NCBI GenBank assembly: GCA_023457035.1
Contig: JAEWNN010000176.1
Coordinates: 3,001 to 67,000, forward strand
Origin: Verrucomicrobiota bacterium
GTDB lineage: Bacteria > Verrucomicrobiota > Verrucomicrobiia > Opitutales > Opitutaceae
Length of the DNA stretch: 64,000 nucleotides
Direction: 5' to 3'
The notes beneath the pieces are model-generated. The model was not told the DNA's origin. It saw only the letters and a program-made list of their open reading frames with translations, and did no database searches. Made by a program: the position numbers and the translations under genes. The stretch's first letter is position 1, and every line of letters starts with the position of its first letter. Positions 25,792 to 34,740 of the stretch are shown here, piece after piece.

Positions 25792-27969
25792 ATGCACTCG
25801 ACTTCTCCTCGCCTTCCGCTCTCGCCGCTGCCGCTCTTTCTGCGGTCTGCCGTGCTCGCCAGCCTTCTCGCCGCTTCGACCGCCGGGGCGGTGGATTATT
25901 TCTGGGACCAGGATCGCAACGCTACCACTGGCACCGGTGGCACCGGGACGTGGAACACGAACGCGCAGAGTAACCAACTTCGTTGGCGCGAGGGAACTGA
26001 CACCGGGACCTTGAGGGCTTGGTCCAACACCAATAATGCCGACGACACGGCGGTTTTCGGCGGCACCGCCGGGACTGTTACGCTGGGAACCGGTATCAAC
26101 GTCAACAGCCTGAAGTTTCTCACGAAGGACTACCTGATTCGGTCCTCCACTCTCACCCTCGCGCGACCCAATGAGGCGCCGGTGCCGACGATCACGGTGG
26201 AAACCGGGGTCGCGACCGATTCCGTAACCATCAGCTCGGTACTCGCCGGATCGAACGGCCTGACCAAGGCCGGTTCCGGCACGCTCATCCTCAGTGGCGC
26301 CAACACCTACAGTGGCGCGACGACGATCGGCACCGGTGTCCTTTCCGCGCGCAGCGCGCAGGCGCTCGGTCGGTCGAGCAACAATGCGAGCACGACCGTG
26401 GCCAACGGCGCGGCGCTCGAGTTGTCGGGTGGGGTGACGCTGGCGAACACCGGCACACTGGAGCTCAACGGCAACGGTGGCGGTCTGGGTGCGCTGCGCA
26501 GCGTGAACGGCAATAATACTTGGCAAGGCAATCTCAGCCTCGGGTCCGACGCCACGATCTACTCTGGCACGGCGGACCGCACGCTTTACGTCAACTCCAG
26601 CTACAACGCCGCTCGCACGGTGGCGCTGGGCGCCAATACCCTGACGATCGACGGGCCGGGCAACACCTGGTTCAACGCCAATCTGGGCGTGGAGGGCGAT
26701 AGGGGCGGGTTGGTGAAGGAGGGTTCCGGCACGCTGACTCTCTATGGTTATGTCACGCGGTACACCGGCGAGACCAACGTGAATGCCGGTGTGCTCGAAT
26801 TGGTCGTGGGCCCGTTCACGCCGGGATACTACGGGATCAATGGCCCGCTCACGATTGGCAAGGGCTCCGCGAATTCGGCGGATGCGCGTACCGTGTCAGT
26901 GAAGATCTGGGGCAGCAGCGAGGACAGGGGCAGCAGCTATGCGAACCAGATCTCGCCCAATGCGCCAGTGACGGTAAAATCCGATGGCATCCTCGATGTC
27001 GGGGTCGGTACGACCATGGGCTCGCTCACGCTCAACGGCGGCCAGGTCAGCATCGCCGACGGGCAGACGGTGAGCCCCACCGGCGCGATCACGGCGAGCG
27101 CGAACAGCGCGCACCAGACCTCGTTGATCACGGGCGGCTCGCTCGCGCTGGCCGCTACTGGCACCACGGTGGCCGTGGAGCGAGACACCACGCGCGGCAG
27201 CGACCTCACGATCACGAGCCGGGTGACGGGAACCGGCGCGCTGACCAAGACCGGCGCGGGTATCCTGACGCTGGGCGCGGCCAACACCTACACGGGAGCG
27301 ACGACGATCACGGGCGGCACGCTGGCGGTGAACGGCAGCGTGGCCGCGGGCTCGGCCGTGACGGTTGAATCCGCCGGCACGCTGGCGGGCATCGGCACGG
27401 TGAACGGCACGGTGGCGGTACGCGGCGAGTTGGCGCCCGGTGCGTTCGCGTTGGATGGCACGGCGAGCATCGGCACGCTGACGACGGGAAGCCAGACCTG
27501 GTACGATGGCGCGTCCTACGCGTGGCAGGTCAACAACACCCTCGGTGCCGCCGGGACCGCGTACGACACGCTGGTGATCGACGGCAGCCTGAATTTGTCC
27601 AACCTGAGCGAGAAGGGCTTCACGCTCGAGGTGCTCGGACTGGCTGGCACCCTGGCCGGCACGATCGCGAACTTCGACGGGACCTGGAGCCCGACCCAGT
27701 ACAAATCCTACACGTGGACGCTGCTGACGGCCTCGGACGGGATCACGGGCTTCGATGCCGACTATTTCCGCGTCGACACGACACACTTCGCCAACGCGTT
27801 CGATCCGACGCACGGCAACTTCTTTGTCGGGATCGCGGGCGGGGACAGCCTGACGCTGACCTACGAGAGCGTGCCGGAACCGGCGACGTATGCGGCGCTG
27901 CTCGGCGCGGCGACGTTGGGGTTTGTCGGTGTGCGACGCTGGCGGCAGCGGCGCGCGGCCAAGGCCTGA
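25792..27969 (+). CDS. Autotransporter-associated beta-strand-repeat protein with PEP-CTERM anchor
   Basis: The product is 725 residues. A signal peptide ends near ASLLAASTAGAV. The body is built of beta-helix repeats typical of 'autotransporter-associated beta strand repeat' proteins: LTKAGSGTLILSGANTYSGA, then LVKEGSGTLTLYG, then LTKTGAGILTLGAANTYTGA. The C-terminus is a PEP-CTERM sorting signal: VPEPATYAALLGAATLGFVG followed by basic RRWRQRRAAKA. An exosortase should cut and anchor it to the cell surface or extracellular matrix; none is in the window. ATG 25792 is chosen over TTG 25777 because it starts the signal peptide. Its role is probably structural or adhesive. Confidence 0.9.
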   Translation: MHSTSPRLPLSPLPLFLRSAVLASLLAASTAGAVDYFWDQDRNATTGTGGTGTWNTNAQSNQLRWREGTDTGTLRAWSNTNNADDTAVFGGTAGTVTLGTGINVNSLKFLTKDYLIRSSTLTLARPNEAPVPTITVETGVATDSVTISSVLAGSNGLTKAGSGTLILSGANTYSGATTIGTGVLSARSAQALGRSSNNASTTVANGAALELSGGVTLANTGTLELNGNGGGLGALRSVNGNNTWQGNLSLGSDATIYSGTADRTLYVNSSYNAARTVALGANTLTIDGPGNTWFNANLGVEGDRGGLVKEGSGTLTLYGYVTRYTGETNVNAGVLELVVGPFTPGYYGINGPLTIGKGSANSADARTVSVKIWGSSEDRGSSYANQISPNAPVTVKSDGILDVGVGTTMGSLTLNGGQVSIADGQTVSPTGAITASANSAHQTSLITGGSLALAATGTTVAVERDTTRGSDLTITSRVTGTGALTKTGAGILTLGAANTYTGATTITGGTLAVNGSVAAGSAVTVESAGTLAGIGTVNGTVAVRGELAPGAFALDGTASIGTLTTGSQTWYDGASYAWQVNNTLGAAGTAYDTLVIDGSLNLSNLSEKGFTLEVLGLAGTLAGTIANFDGTWSPTQYKSYTWTLLTASDGITGFDADYFRVDTTHFANAFDPTHGNFFVGIAGGDSLTLTYESVPEPATYAALLGAATLGFVGVRRWRQRRAAKA

Positions 27970-28788
27970 GGCGGGTGACCGAAGGCCGGAGTGCGTCGAT
28001 GTGCGCACGCCGGCCGGAAGGGAGGGAACCGCAGATGCGCACAGATGAACGCTGATGCGGAGGGCTCGTGGGACGACACGCGGCGTTGCGAAGGGGATGA
28101 GTTCGCCCCAGATCCACACCGATGAACACCGATCCGGAGGATCCACATCCGTGGACATCCGCAATACTATCTCCGCGAACCCTCGTTTTTCGGGGGTGTT
28201 TGCCTCGATCACGCGAGCCGGCTGGGAGCGAACTCCAGAGTGGTGGCACGCGGAGCCGCGGAGGGCGCGGAGAAACAACCCTTCGAACCCTCTGCGGCCT
28301 CCGCGCCTCCGCGTGAGGCAAATCCGTCTCCCGTGTCGGCTCGGCGGGTCTTCGGCCATCTTCCGGATCGGCGTGTATCAGCGTGTTCTGCCGTACCGCA
28401 GAACGGTTCCACCTGCCTTGGTTGCGGCGGAGCCGCTCTGGGAAATCTGTGGTCGTTTTCCGGTTCGGGAACGAAAGCCCTGGCGGCTTTCGCTACGGGA
28501 AGGCTCAACGGCGGCGGCGTGGCGGACCACGGGTCTGGAGACCCGTGCCACATGGAACCGAAGCCCTCACGGGCTTCGCTACGACGGAACGGCCGAACAG
28601 TGTTCATCTGCGGTTCCACTTTCCGGGGCTCTCGCACGAAAGCGGCGCGACCGAGGCCGCGCCCAACGGGTGGAGGAATCGCCGGCAGGGGCGCCGGCGC
28701 TGTGTTGTTTGGTCGTGCAGCGCGCGCTTGCTCGCGCGCTGGCGGATTCGGTGGTTGCGGGGGACGGGGCGGACCGTAGGGTGCGCGC
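27970..28788. repeat. 819-bp intergenic repeat region
   Basis: No gene is supported. It contains CACAGATGAACGCTGATG-type pieces (28029-28056 and 28110-28160) and a long inverted repeat at 28239-28318 (CGCGGAGCCGCGGAGGGCGC against CTCTGCGGCCTCCGCGCC). A GAAAGCC/GGCTTTC hairpin lies at 28473-28496 and a CACGGGTC-TGGA-GACCCGTG hairpin at 28528-28551. A GAAGCCC hairpin (28560-28582) and GGCGCGACC-GA-GGCCGCGCC (28644-28663) follow. The rnpB promoter must lie near its right end. Confidence 0.7.
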
Positions 28789-29225
28789 GGTTTCGGAGCC
28801 GCGCATTCGCTCCGTTCTTTGAACCGAGAGGAAAGTCCAGACACCACAGGGCAGGGTTCCCCACGCAAGCGGGGGCGCGTCGTTTCAAGGCGGCGCGACG
28901 GACAGTATCACAGAAAACAGACAGCCCCTCGGCCCAAGGCGAATCTCACGTTCGTCCGGCCGGGGAGTGATGGTGAAAAGGTGGGGTAAGAGCCCACCGC
29001 GCCGTGCGGCGACGCCGGCGGCACGAGAAACCCAACCCGGTGCAAGGCCAAATAGGGGACGCGGTGGCCCGCCGAATACGTCCCGGGTAGGTCGCACCTG
29101 CGGCGCGCCAGGCGGCTCCGGTCGCCGGTCGCAGCCGCGGGCGTGCCCCGCAAGGGGTGCGAGAAAAATGAATGCGCCGGCGCCGCAAGGCGCCGGACAG
29201 AATCTGGCTTACAGGCTCCGAAACC
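28789..29225 (+). ncRNA. rnpB: RNase P RNA (bacterial class A)
   Basis: This is the catalytic RNA that trims tRNA 5' leaders. The universal blocks are in order: GAGGAAAGTCCAGACACCAC then AGGGCAG (P4/CR-I), CACAGAAAACAGA, GGTAAGAGCCCACCGC, GAGAAACCCAACCCGGTGCA, CAAATAGGGGA, and ACAGAATCTGGCTTACA at the 3' end. The P1 helix sets the ends: GGTTTCGGAGCC (28789-28800) pairs perfectly with GGCTCCGAAACC (29214-29225). The length of 437 bases is slightly long for class A, with an added GC-rich hairpin (GCCGGCGCCGCAAGGCGCCGG) near the 3' end. It stands alone. Confidence 0.96.
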
Positions 29226-29337
29226 ACTCTTTCTCCGCCGCGGTCCATACGGCGGAAGACGATGAACCCCGGCGTGCTGCCGTCCAGCAGCACGCCGGGG
29301 TTCGCTCCGCCTGCTCCCGGGGATCGCGGGGGCGCCG

Positions 29338-30810
29338 TCAGTTGGCGGCGAAGTCGTGCCAAGCGGCGCGGTCGGTGAGCTCGAGCCAGCGCGAGATCTG
29401 GTAGGTGGTGGCGTTGTTCATGTCGGCCATCTCCTCGGGAAAGCGGACGCGGTAGCCGTTGCCGTTGACGGTGATGTTGTTGGCCACCGTGGCGCCGGCG
29501 AAGTAGCCGCTGGAGCCGCCGCCGTTGAACTTCATGTTGGCACGCGGAGCGTAGACGGCGGCGGCGAGATTGCCGTTGCCGCCGATGTCGAAGTTCTGGC
29601 TGGTCGGGGCGAGGCCGTAGATCTGGAGCTTGGTGGGATCGGCGCCGATGTTGGCTCCGGGGATGGTGCCGCCGACGAGCGCACCGTTGCCGGAGATCGC
29701 GAGGTCGCCGTAGGCGTAGATCGTGAGCGAGGCGGGATCGGTGGTCGCGGTGTCGGGCGCGGTGGTATAGGTGATGTCGGCACCCTTCTTCGGGGTGATC
29801 GTGCACGTGCCGCTCAGTACGGTGACGGCGGCCTGTCCGCCGGCGGTGAAGGAGCCGAGCACCTTGAGTTCGACGGGGCCGACGACGAGGAGCGTCTCCT
29901 TGTTCGGCACGGTATAGTTGGTGAGCTGATAACGCTTGGTGGTCGCTCCGGTGGGGTCGCCGAGCACGATCATGCCGTTGGCGTCGGCGGCCGGGAAGGT
30001 GTCGGTGAAGGTGCCGGTGGGCTCGGTGGGCATCGGGAAGTCCTGGTAGAAGTCGAAGGCGATGCGGTTGGTGTCGATGAGGTTGCTGCCGGCGGTGACG
30101 ACGCCGTCCTGGCCGGCGGCGGTGGTGGCGCTGGTGACGCTGCCTTTGATCGTGGAGAGGAAGCTGCTGGAATTGGCGCCGCCGACGCCGACGGTGACGT
30201 AGCCGTAGATGTCGGCCGGGCTGCCGATGTTGATGTCGCCGATGGTCATGGTGGGACTGGCAACGGTGGTCTCGTAGCGGCGGGGGGCGGTGGCGTAGGT
30301 GCCGTCGGCCATGCGATAGCTGTCGATCTCGCCGCCGTTGAGGTTGAGGGCAGTGATGGCGGTGAAGGGCGGCATGAAGAGATTGGTGGAGCGGGCACTG
30401 ACGCGGAGCTGCTTGCGGATGAGCGCGCCGTGGGTGGGCCGCACGACGCCCTCGGCGACGATGGTCGGGGCGCTGGCGGCAGCGTTCTGGACGACGACGT
30501 TGAAATAGGCGCGCACGCCGGTGGCGTCGGTCGTATCCGGGGAGTTGAAGCTGCCGGTGAGGATGCGGGAGCCGCCGCTCTCGACCCAGGCGCGGCGGGT
30601 CCAGTCCTGGTTGTTGAGGGCCCAGAGGGCCTCCTCGAGGCCGGCCTCGGCGACGTTGAAGGCGGTGTTGTAGTGGAAGCTGCGGGTGGAGGTGCGCAGC
30701 GCGCCGAGCGCGAGCGAGAGGTAGCTGCCGGCGAGGGCCGCCAGCACCAGGCCGAGAATGAGGGCGACCATGAGCACGGATCCCCGCTTGGAATAAGGAT
30801 GATGATACAT
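29338..30810 (-). CDS. PilX-like pilus assembly protein (DUF7305-like)
   Basis: The product is 490 residues. The N-terminus KRGSVLMVALILGLVLAALA, then GSYLSLALGALR, is a type IV pilin-like helix of the PilX group, lacking the usual GFTLIE. FNVAEAGLEEALWALN follows, typical of PilX. The rest is beta-rich with glycine repeats and short hydrophobic strands such as TLLVVGPVELKVLGSFTAGG and LTIYAYGDLAISGNGALVGG, resembling DUF7305. It is the last gene of a three-gene minus-strand set, 12 bases after the PilW-like gene. It probably is a minor pseudopilin or a pilus/secretion-tip protein in the envelope. Confidence 0.75.
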   Translation of the reverse strand: MYHHPYSKRGSVLMVALILGLVLAALAGSYLSLALGALRTSTRSFHYNTAFNVAEAGLEEALWALNNQDWTRRAWVESGGSRILTGSFNSPDTTDATGVRAYFNVVVQNAAASAPTIVAEGVVRPTHGALIRKQLRVSARSTNLFMPPFTAITALNLNGGEIDSYRMADGTYATAPRRYETTVASPTMTIGDINIGSPADIYGYVTVGVGGANSSSFLSTIKGSVTSATTAAGQDGVVTAGSNLIDTNRIAFDFYQDFPMPTEPTGTFTDTFPAADANGMIVLGDPTGATTKRYQLTNYTVPNKETLLVVGPVELKVLGSFTAGGQAAVTVLSGTCTITPKKGADITYTTAPDTATTDPASLTIYAYGDLAISGNGALVGGTIPGANIGADPTKLQIYGLAPTSQNFDIGGNGNLAAAVYAPRANMKFNGGGSSGYFAGATVANNITVNGNGYRVRFPEEMADMNNATTYQISRWLELTDRAAWHDFAAN

Positions 30811-30822
30811 AGGTGGGAGGGG

Positions 30823-31356
30823 TTAGCGGTTGCGGAGGACGAAACGGGAGGAGATGACGCGCTTGCTGGCGGTGGCGACGAGGCCCCTGGTGTCCGGGGC
30901 GATGGTCATGGTGAGCTGGAGCTGCTTGGTGCCGTAGTCGTTGAAGGCGGGCTGCTGGTCGTAGTCGTAGCGCTGGAAGGCGAAGGCGCCGGGCACGATG
31001 TCGTTGACGATCACCGATGCGGCGTGGCCGGCCTGCTGGCGGGAGAGGGTGCGGGCCGTGCTGTCGTAGGCGTAGGCGACGTTGTAGGTGCTCGAGCCGG
31101 AGGTGGGCACGGCCAAGGTGATCTGGGAGATCGGCGTGCCGGAGGTGACGATGCTCTGGGCCATGCGCAGCTCGCGGCCGAGCAACTCGAGGCCGCGGGC
31201 GGTCTGCTGCTCCATGGTCGAGTAGTTGGAGATGCGGACGGAACTGCGGGTGGTGAAGAGGAAGGCGCCGAGCACGCCGCCGAGCACGAGGCCGCTCAGC
31301 GCCATGGCGACCATGAGCTCGACGAGGGAGACGCCGCGACGGGAGGAGGTTTTCAT
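30823..31356 (-). CDS. PilW-like prepilin (minor pseudopilin)
   Basis: The product is 177 residues. The N-terminus has the type IV prepilin peptidase site RRGVSLVELMVAMALSGLVL, with cleavage expected after Gly and Glu at position +5. The PilW-like helix follows, then a small globular beta domain. ATG 31356 overlaps the stop of the upstream PilV-like gene by 4 bases, so translation is coupled. It belongs with its two neighbours in a minor pseudopilin operon for a type IV pilus or type II-like secretion machine. Confidence 0.8.
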   Translation of the reverse strand: MKTSSRRGVSLVELMVAMALSGLVLGGVLGAFLFTTRSSVRISNYSTMEQQTARGLELLGRELRMAQSIVTSGTPISQITLAVPTSGSSTYNVAYAYDSTARTLSRQQAGHAASVIVNDIVPGAFAFQRYDYDQQPAFNDYGTKQLQLTMTIAPDTRGLVATASKRVISSRFVLRNR

Positions 31357-31898
31357 GGGGTGTTGGGGGTGTGGGTGGCGGCGAAGTAGTCGCTCAGGCC
31401 GCGGTAGCCGAGGTAGGTCTCGTAGCTGCGGGTGTGGGAGCGGTGGTGGTAGTCGGTCCACGCGACGGTGAAGGTGACGCGCTTGAAGGTGGGGATGGTG
31501 GTGGTGCCGTCGGCATCCAGACCGGTGCGGCCGGCGACGTTGGCGAAGCGGCGGGTGACGGTGAAGCGCTGGGAGAGTTCGGCGAGCTCGGCGGCGCCGA
31601 GGGTGCTGCCGATGGAGTGCGCGAGGTCGAGGGTTTCGGCGGTGTCGACGGGGCGGGCGTTGAGCGCCGTCCAGGGCTGGAGGCGGAGATCCTCGATCTC
31701 GCTCTGGATGATCTGCGCGGCGAGGGTGGTGTTGCGCGCGGTGTCGAGCATGCCGAAGCCATGGACGAGCGCGGCGAGTGCACCCAAGAAGATGGTGACA
31801 AGGACGACGCTGGCCAACATCACCTCGACGAGGGTGAAGCCTCGCGGGTCGGCGGGAGGGAAGGCGGACGATCTGCGCATGGTCAAAATATCGTCCAT
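31353..31898 (-). CDS. PilV-like prepilin (minor pseudopilin)
   Basis: The product is 181 residues. RGFTLVEVMLASVVLVTIFL is a textbook type III signal for prepilin peptidase. After the helix come AQIIQSEIEDLRLQPW and a C-terminal globular part with FKRVTFTVAWTDYHHRS. It is the first gene of the operon; the start could be ATG 31898 or ATG 31880, and neither has a clear Shine-Dalgarno site. An inverted repeat CTAGGGC-N16-GCCCTAG at 31948-31977, upstream on this strand, could be a regulatory site or the end of the preceding transcript. Confidence 0.8.
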   Translation of the reverse strand: MDDILTMRRSSAFPPADPRGFTLVEVMLASVVLVTIFLGALAALVHGFGMLDTARNTTLAAQIIQSEIEDLRLQPWTALNARPVDTAETLDLAHSIGSTLGAAELAELSQRFTVTRRFANVAGRTGLDADGTTTIPTFKRVTFTVAWTDYHHRSHTRSYETYLGYRGLSDYFAATHTPNTP

Positions 31899-31947
31899 CG
31901 CGGCCGAACCGTGAACGGGCAGATGCCGGAAATGGCTCCCTGCTCCG

Positions 31948-31977
31948 CTAGGGCCGGAAGTCCGTGCAAAGCCCTAG
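31948..31977. promoter_or_regulatory. Inverted repeat upstream of the pilin operon
   Basis: CTAGGGC (31948-31954) and GCCCTAG (31971-31977) are perfect inverted copies separated by 16 bases. They lie between the response-regulator stop and the PilV-like start. The site has no T-run on the minus strand, so an operator is as likely as a terminator. Confidence 0.35.
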
Positions 31978-32025
31978 GGTGCGCGCCCCGGTCCCGCCTT
32001 CGACCCGCTCCCGGTAACCCCCTGT

Positions 32026-32682
32026 TCAGTCCTTCATCTCGGCGTACAGCGCCACGGCTTGGGAGCGGCGGGAGATCTGGAGCTTCTCGAACAGGTTGCT
32101 CAGGTAGTTCTTGACGGTCTTTTCACTCAAACCGAGCTCGGCGGCGACCTCCTTGTTGGTGAGGCCGCGGGCGACATGGGCGAGCACGCGCTGCTCCTGG
32201 GCCGAGAGCGAGTCGAGGCGCCGGCGCAGGTTCTCCTGCTGCTGGTTGGTGCGCATGAGCTGCATCACCTGCGAGGTGATCGCGGGCGCGAGCACGGTGC
32301 GGCCGGCGGCGACATCGACGATGGCCTGGACCAAGCCGGGCCCGTTGATGTCCTTGAGCAGGTAGCCGTGGGCGCCGGCGGTGATGGCCTCGGACACGGT
32401 GCGCGCGTCGAGCACCGAGCTGAGCACGAGCACGCGGCAATCGGGCTGCTCGCGCAGGATCCGGCGGCACACCTCGCAGCCGTCGCCGTCGGGCAGGCGC
32501 AGGTCGAGCAGGACCAGCTGGGGCTGCAGCGCCGCGACCTCGCGCAGCGCGGCCCCGGCGGACTCGACCTCGCCCACGACCTCGATGTCGGGATACGAGC
32601 CGAGCAGGGTGCGCAGGCCGAGGCGGACGAGCTCGCTGTCGTCGACGATCAGGACACGGATACGCCGGCCGGGCGGGTTCAT
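32026..32682 (-). CDS. NarL/FixJ-family response regulator
   Basis: The product is 218 residues. The receiver domain has IRVLIVDDSELVRLGLRTLL, the phosphorylatable D60 in LVLLDLRLPDGDG, and K110 in GAHGYLLKD. The C-terminal LuxR-type helix-turn-helix is LSAQEQRVLAHVARGLTNKE, then VAAELGLSEKTVKNYLSNLF. It is the partner of the histidine kinase directly upstream, whose stop it overlaps by 4 bases (ATGA), so the two form a DevS/DevR-like two-component pair. The target genes are not evident; the pilin operon follows on the same strand. Confidence 0.92.
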   Translation of the reverse strand: MNPPGRRIRVLIVDDSELVRLGLRTLLGSYPDIEVVGEVESAGAALREVAALQPQLVLLDLRLPDGDGCEVCRRILREQPDCRVLVLSSVLDARTVSEAITAGAHGYLLKDINGPGLVQAIVDVAAGRTVLAPAITSQVMQLMRTNQQQENLRRRLDSLSAQEQRVLAHVARGLTNKEVAAELGLSEKTVKNYLSNLFEKLQISRRSQAVALYAEMKD

Positions 32683-34325
32683 GGGGTGGTGACGGGGGGG
32701 GCGGGGTGCTCGGTCTCGAGTCCGGACCACGGCAGCTCGACCCGCACCCGGGTGCCGCGGCCGGCGACGGACTCGAGGGTGAGCGAGGCTCCGATCTCCT
32801 CGGCGCGGCGGGTCATGTTGTCGAGCCCGTGGCCGCGGCCGGCGGCGGCGGCGGGATCGAAACCGCAACCGTCGTCCTCGACGGTGAAGGCGGGGTCGCC
32901 GGCGGCGGTGTCGAGCCGCAGGGCGATGTGTGCGGCCCGGCTGTGGCGCAGGGCGTTGCTGACGGCCTCGCGGGCGATGAAGAGCAGCTGGACGACGGTG
33001 TCCTGCGGGAGGGCGGCGGCGAGCAGCGGGTCGACCTGCACGTCGTATTCAACCGGCCGGGCGGCGTGCATCTCGTGGAGGAGTCGCTGCAGCCCATCGG
33101 CGAGGGCGACCGGTGGGGTGGCGGGCGCCTCGAGGCCGGCGATGTAGCTGCGTAGCTGGGTGATGGTGCGGTTGAGGGTCTCGACACAGGTGGAAAGGCG
33201 GCGCTGCGCCTCGCGTGGTTCGTCGGAGATGAGCTGGCCGGCACCTTGGAGCGTCATGCCGGTGGCGTAGATCGACTGGATCACACCGTCGTGCAGGTCG
33301 CGGCCGAGGGCGGCGCGGGCGGCGAAGGTTCGCCGGAGCTCCTGCTCGGCGGCGGTGCGGTCCGCGATCTCGCGCCGCAGGGTCTCGCGTTGGGCGGCGG
33401 CGGTGCGGATGAGGGTGGCGATGCGGCCGAACTCGTCGCGGTTGGCCTGCAGTGGGGCGGCGAGGGCGGGATCGCCAGTCTGGAGGCTGGCCTCGATCCG
33501 GCGGAGGGGGTGGTGGACCCAGCGATGGACGAACCAGGTGGCGACGCCGAGAAACACGAGTCCGAACGCGAGGAAGAGGGCCACCTCCGTGGCGTCGTAG
33601 GCTATCATGTTGGCGAGCAACGGGCTGGTGTGGCGCAGCGTGAGCCGCAGCAGCGGTTGTCCGGACCAGTCGGCCAACGTTTGGTTTGTCTCGACCATGG
33701 CCGGATCGCTCGCGCCCGGCAGAGGGGCGAGGGTGACCTGGCTGTCGGTGAGGGTGCCGAGTTGGGCGAACTGGGCCTCGTCCCAGAGGCGTGCGACCAT
33801 GAACCAGCCCCGCGGTGGCTCGTTGTTCCGGTTCTCGTCGGAGGGATGGATCGGGGCTGTGCGAACCTCGACCAACCCGCGGGGCGAGTTGGCGAAGAAG
33901 TGCAGGCGATCGGTCCCGCACAGGCGGGTGAACAACGGTGAGGAGGGGATCGCGGCGAGGTCGGCGGCGGTGAAAGGCGCGCGCTGGTGCCGGTAGATCT
34001 CGCGCCGCGCGGCGTCGAACACCCAGACTCCGTGGAACCCCCAGCTGGCCACGCTTTGCTCGAGGTTGATGGTGGCCCACGCGGGATCGTGGCTGAGCAC
34101 GAAGGCGCACATCTCGTCCCACTGGGTGTAGTCGGCGGCGAAGCGTTCGAGGGTGTTGCCGGAGAGGGCGACGAGGCGCGCGAGTTGGCGGGCTTTGTCC
34201 TCCGCGATCTCGGAGCGCAACTTCGCCGCGCTGCGCTGCTGGGCCGCATGCAGGAATCCCAACGCCCCGAGGAAGATCGCGGCGAGGGCGCCGAAGAGGA
34301 GGGCGAGCCGGGTGGCGAGTTTCAT
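32679..34325 (-). CDS. CHASE4-type sensor histidine kinase (HisKA_3)
   Basis: The product is 548 residues. A first membrane helix (ALLFGALAAIFLGALGFL) is followed by an extracytoplasmic CHASE4-like domain (RFAADYTQWDEMCAFVLSHD, then SWGFHGVWVFDAARREI). A second helix (LFLAFGLVFLGVATWFVHRW) leads into HAMP-like sequence. The HisKA_3 phosphoacceptor is H345 in GRDLHDGVIQSIYATGMTLQ, and the ATPase part has EAVSNALRHSRAAH and EDDGCGFD. It should phosphorylate the NarL-type regulator encoded next. ATG 34325 is chosen because upstream codons fall in repeat copy 3, which begins only 15 bases from the start. Confidence 0.9.
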   Translation of the reverse strand: MKLATRLALLFGALAAIFLGALGFLHAAQQRSAAKLRSEIAEDKARQLARLVALSGNTLERFAADYTQWDEMCAFVLSHDPAWATINLEQSVASWGFHGVWVFDAARREIYRHQRAPFTAADLAAIPSSPLFTRLCGTDRLHFFANSPRGLVEVRTAPIHPSDENRNNEPPRGWFMVARLWDEAQFAQLGTLTDSQVTLAPLPGASDPAMVETNQTLADWSGQPLLRLTLRHTSPLLANMIAYDATEVALFLAFGLVFLGVATWFVHRWVHHPLRRIEASLQTGDPALAAPLQANRDEFGRIATLIRTAAAQRETLRREIADRTAAEQELRRTFAARAALGRDLHDGVIQSIYATGMTLQGAGQLISDEPREAQRRLSTCVETLNRTITQLRSYIAGLEAPATPPVALADGLQRLLHEMHAARPVEYDVQVDPLLAAALPQDTVVQLLFIAREAVSNALRHSRAAHIALRLDTAAGDPAFTVEDDGCGFDPAAAAGRGHGLDNMTRRAEEIGASLTLESVAGRGTRVRVELPWSGLETEHPAPPVTTP

Positions 34326-34339
34326 CCTATGTTCCGTGG

Positions 34340-34503
34340 ACGAGGTAACGAAGGAAACACAAAGAGACTTCGCACCATGGGAAACCAGTGCCCACAGGCC
34401 CGGGGATTGCCCCCTCACCTGCCAAGTGAAGACCGAAACCTCGAATTTTCTTATCCAACTTGTTCACACTTAGTTCTCTTCGTTGTCATCTGTCGGTTCC
34501 AAC
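34340..34503 (-). repeat. Element of about 180 bp, copy 3 (inverted)
   Basis: Read on the minus strand it starts GTTGGAACCGACAGATGACA and continues AACGAAGAGAACTAAGTGTG. It holds TTGGCAGGTGAGG in the middle, then CCCCGGGCCTGTGGGC, and ends TTTCCTTCGTTACC. It parallels copy 1 almost from end to end. It lies between the histidine kinase and the sigma-factor gene, which diverge, so both promoters must be inside or beside it. Confidence 0.75.
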
Positions 34504-34580
34504 TGCGCTTCTCAGGCTCATCCGCGAAGCGAGCCTGCTGGGGTACATCGGCCCGCGGGCGCGGAGATTGACCCCATTCC

Positions 34581-34645
34581 GCCGGTGGCCGGTAGCCGGT
34601 GGACTGTGGCCGGTAGCCGGTGGGTGGTGGCCGGTGGGTGGGGAC
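34581..34645 (+). repeat. Short tandem repeat, GTGGCCGGTAGCCG type
   Basis: The units GGTGGCCGGTAGCCGGTGG and GTGGCCGGTAGCCGGTGGG and shortened copies follow one another. Similar GGTGGAC/GGTAGAC runs occur near 4504-4540, 49470-49500 and 56040-56080. Confidence 0.65.
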
Positions 34646-34740
34646 GCGTTTGCGGTTTCTTTGGGCGGCGAATTCTGCGACTTTGGGCGCGCTGCCGTGT
34701 TTTTGTCGTGAACGACTCTCCAACCAGTGCCGCCGCAGGA

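Noticed and set aside
28029..28160. Small MNTD-type proteins
   Set aside because: The reading frames arise from the ACAGATGAACACCGAT repeat family, seen many times in the window in different frames and strands.
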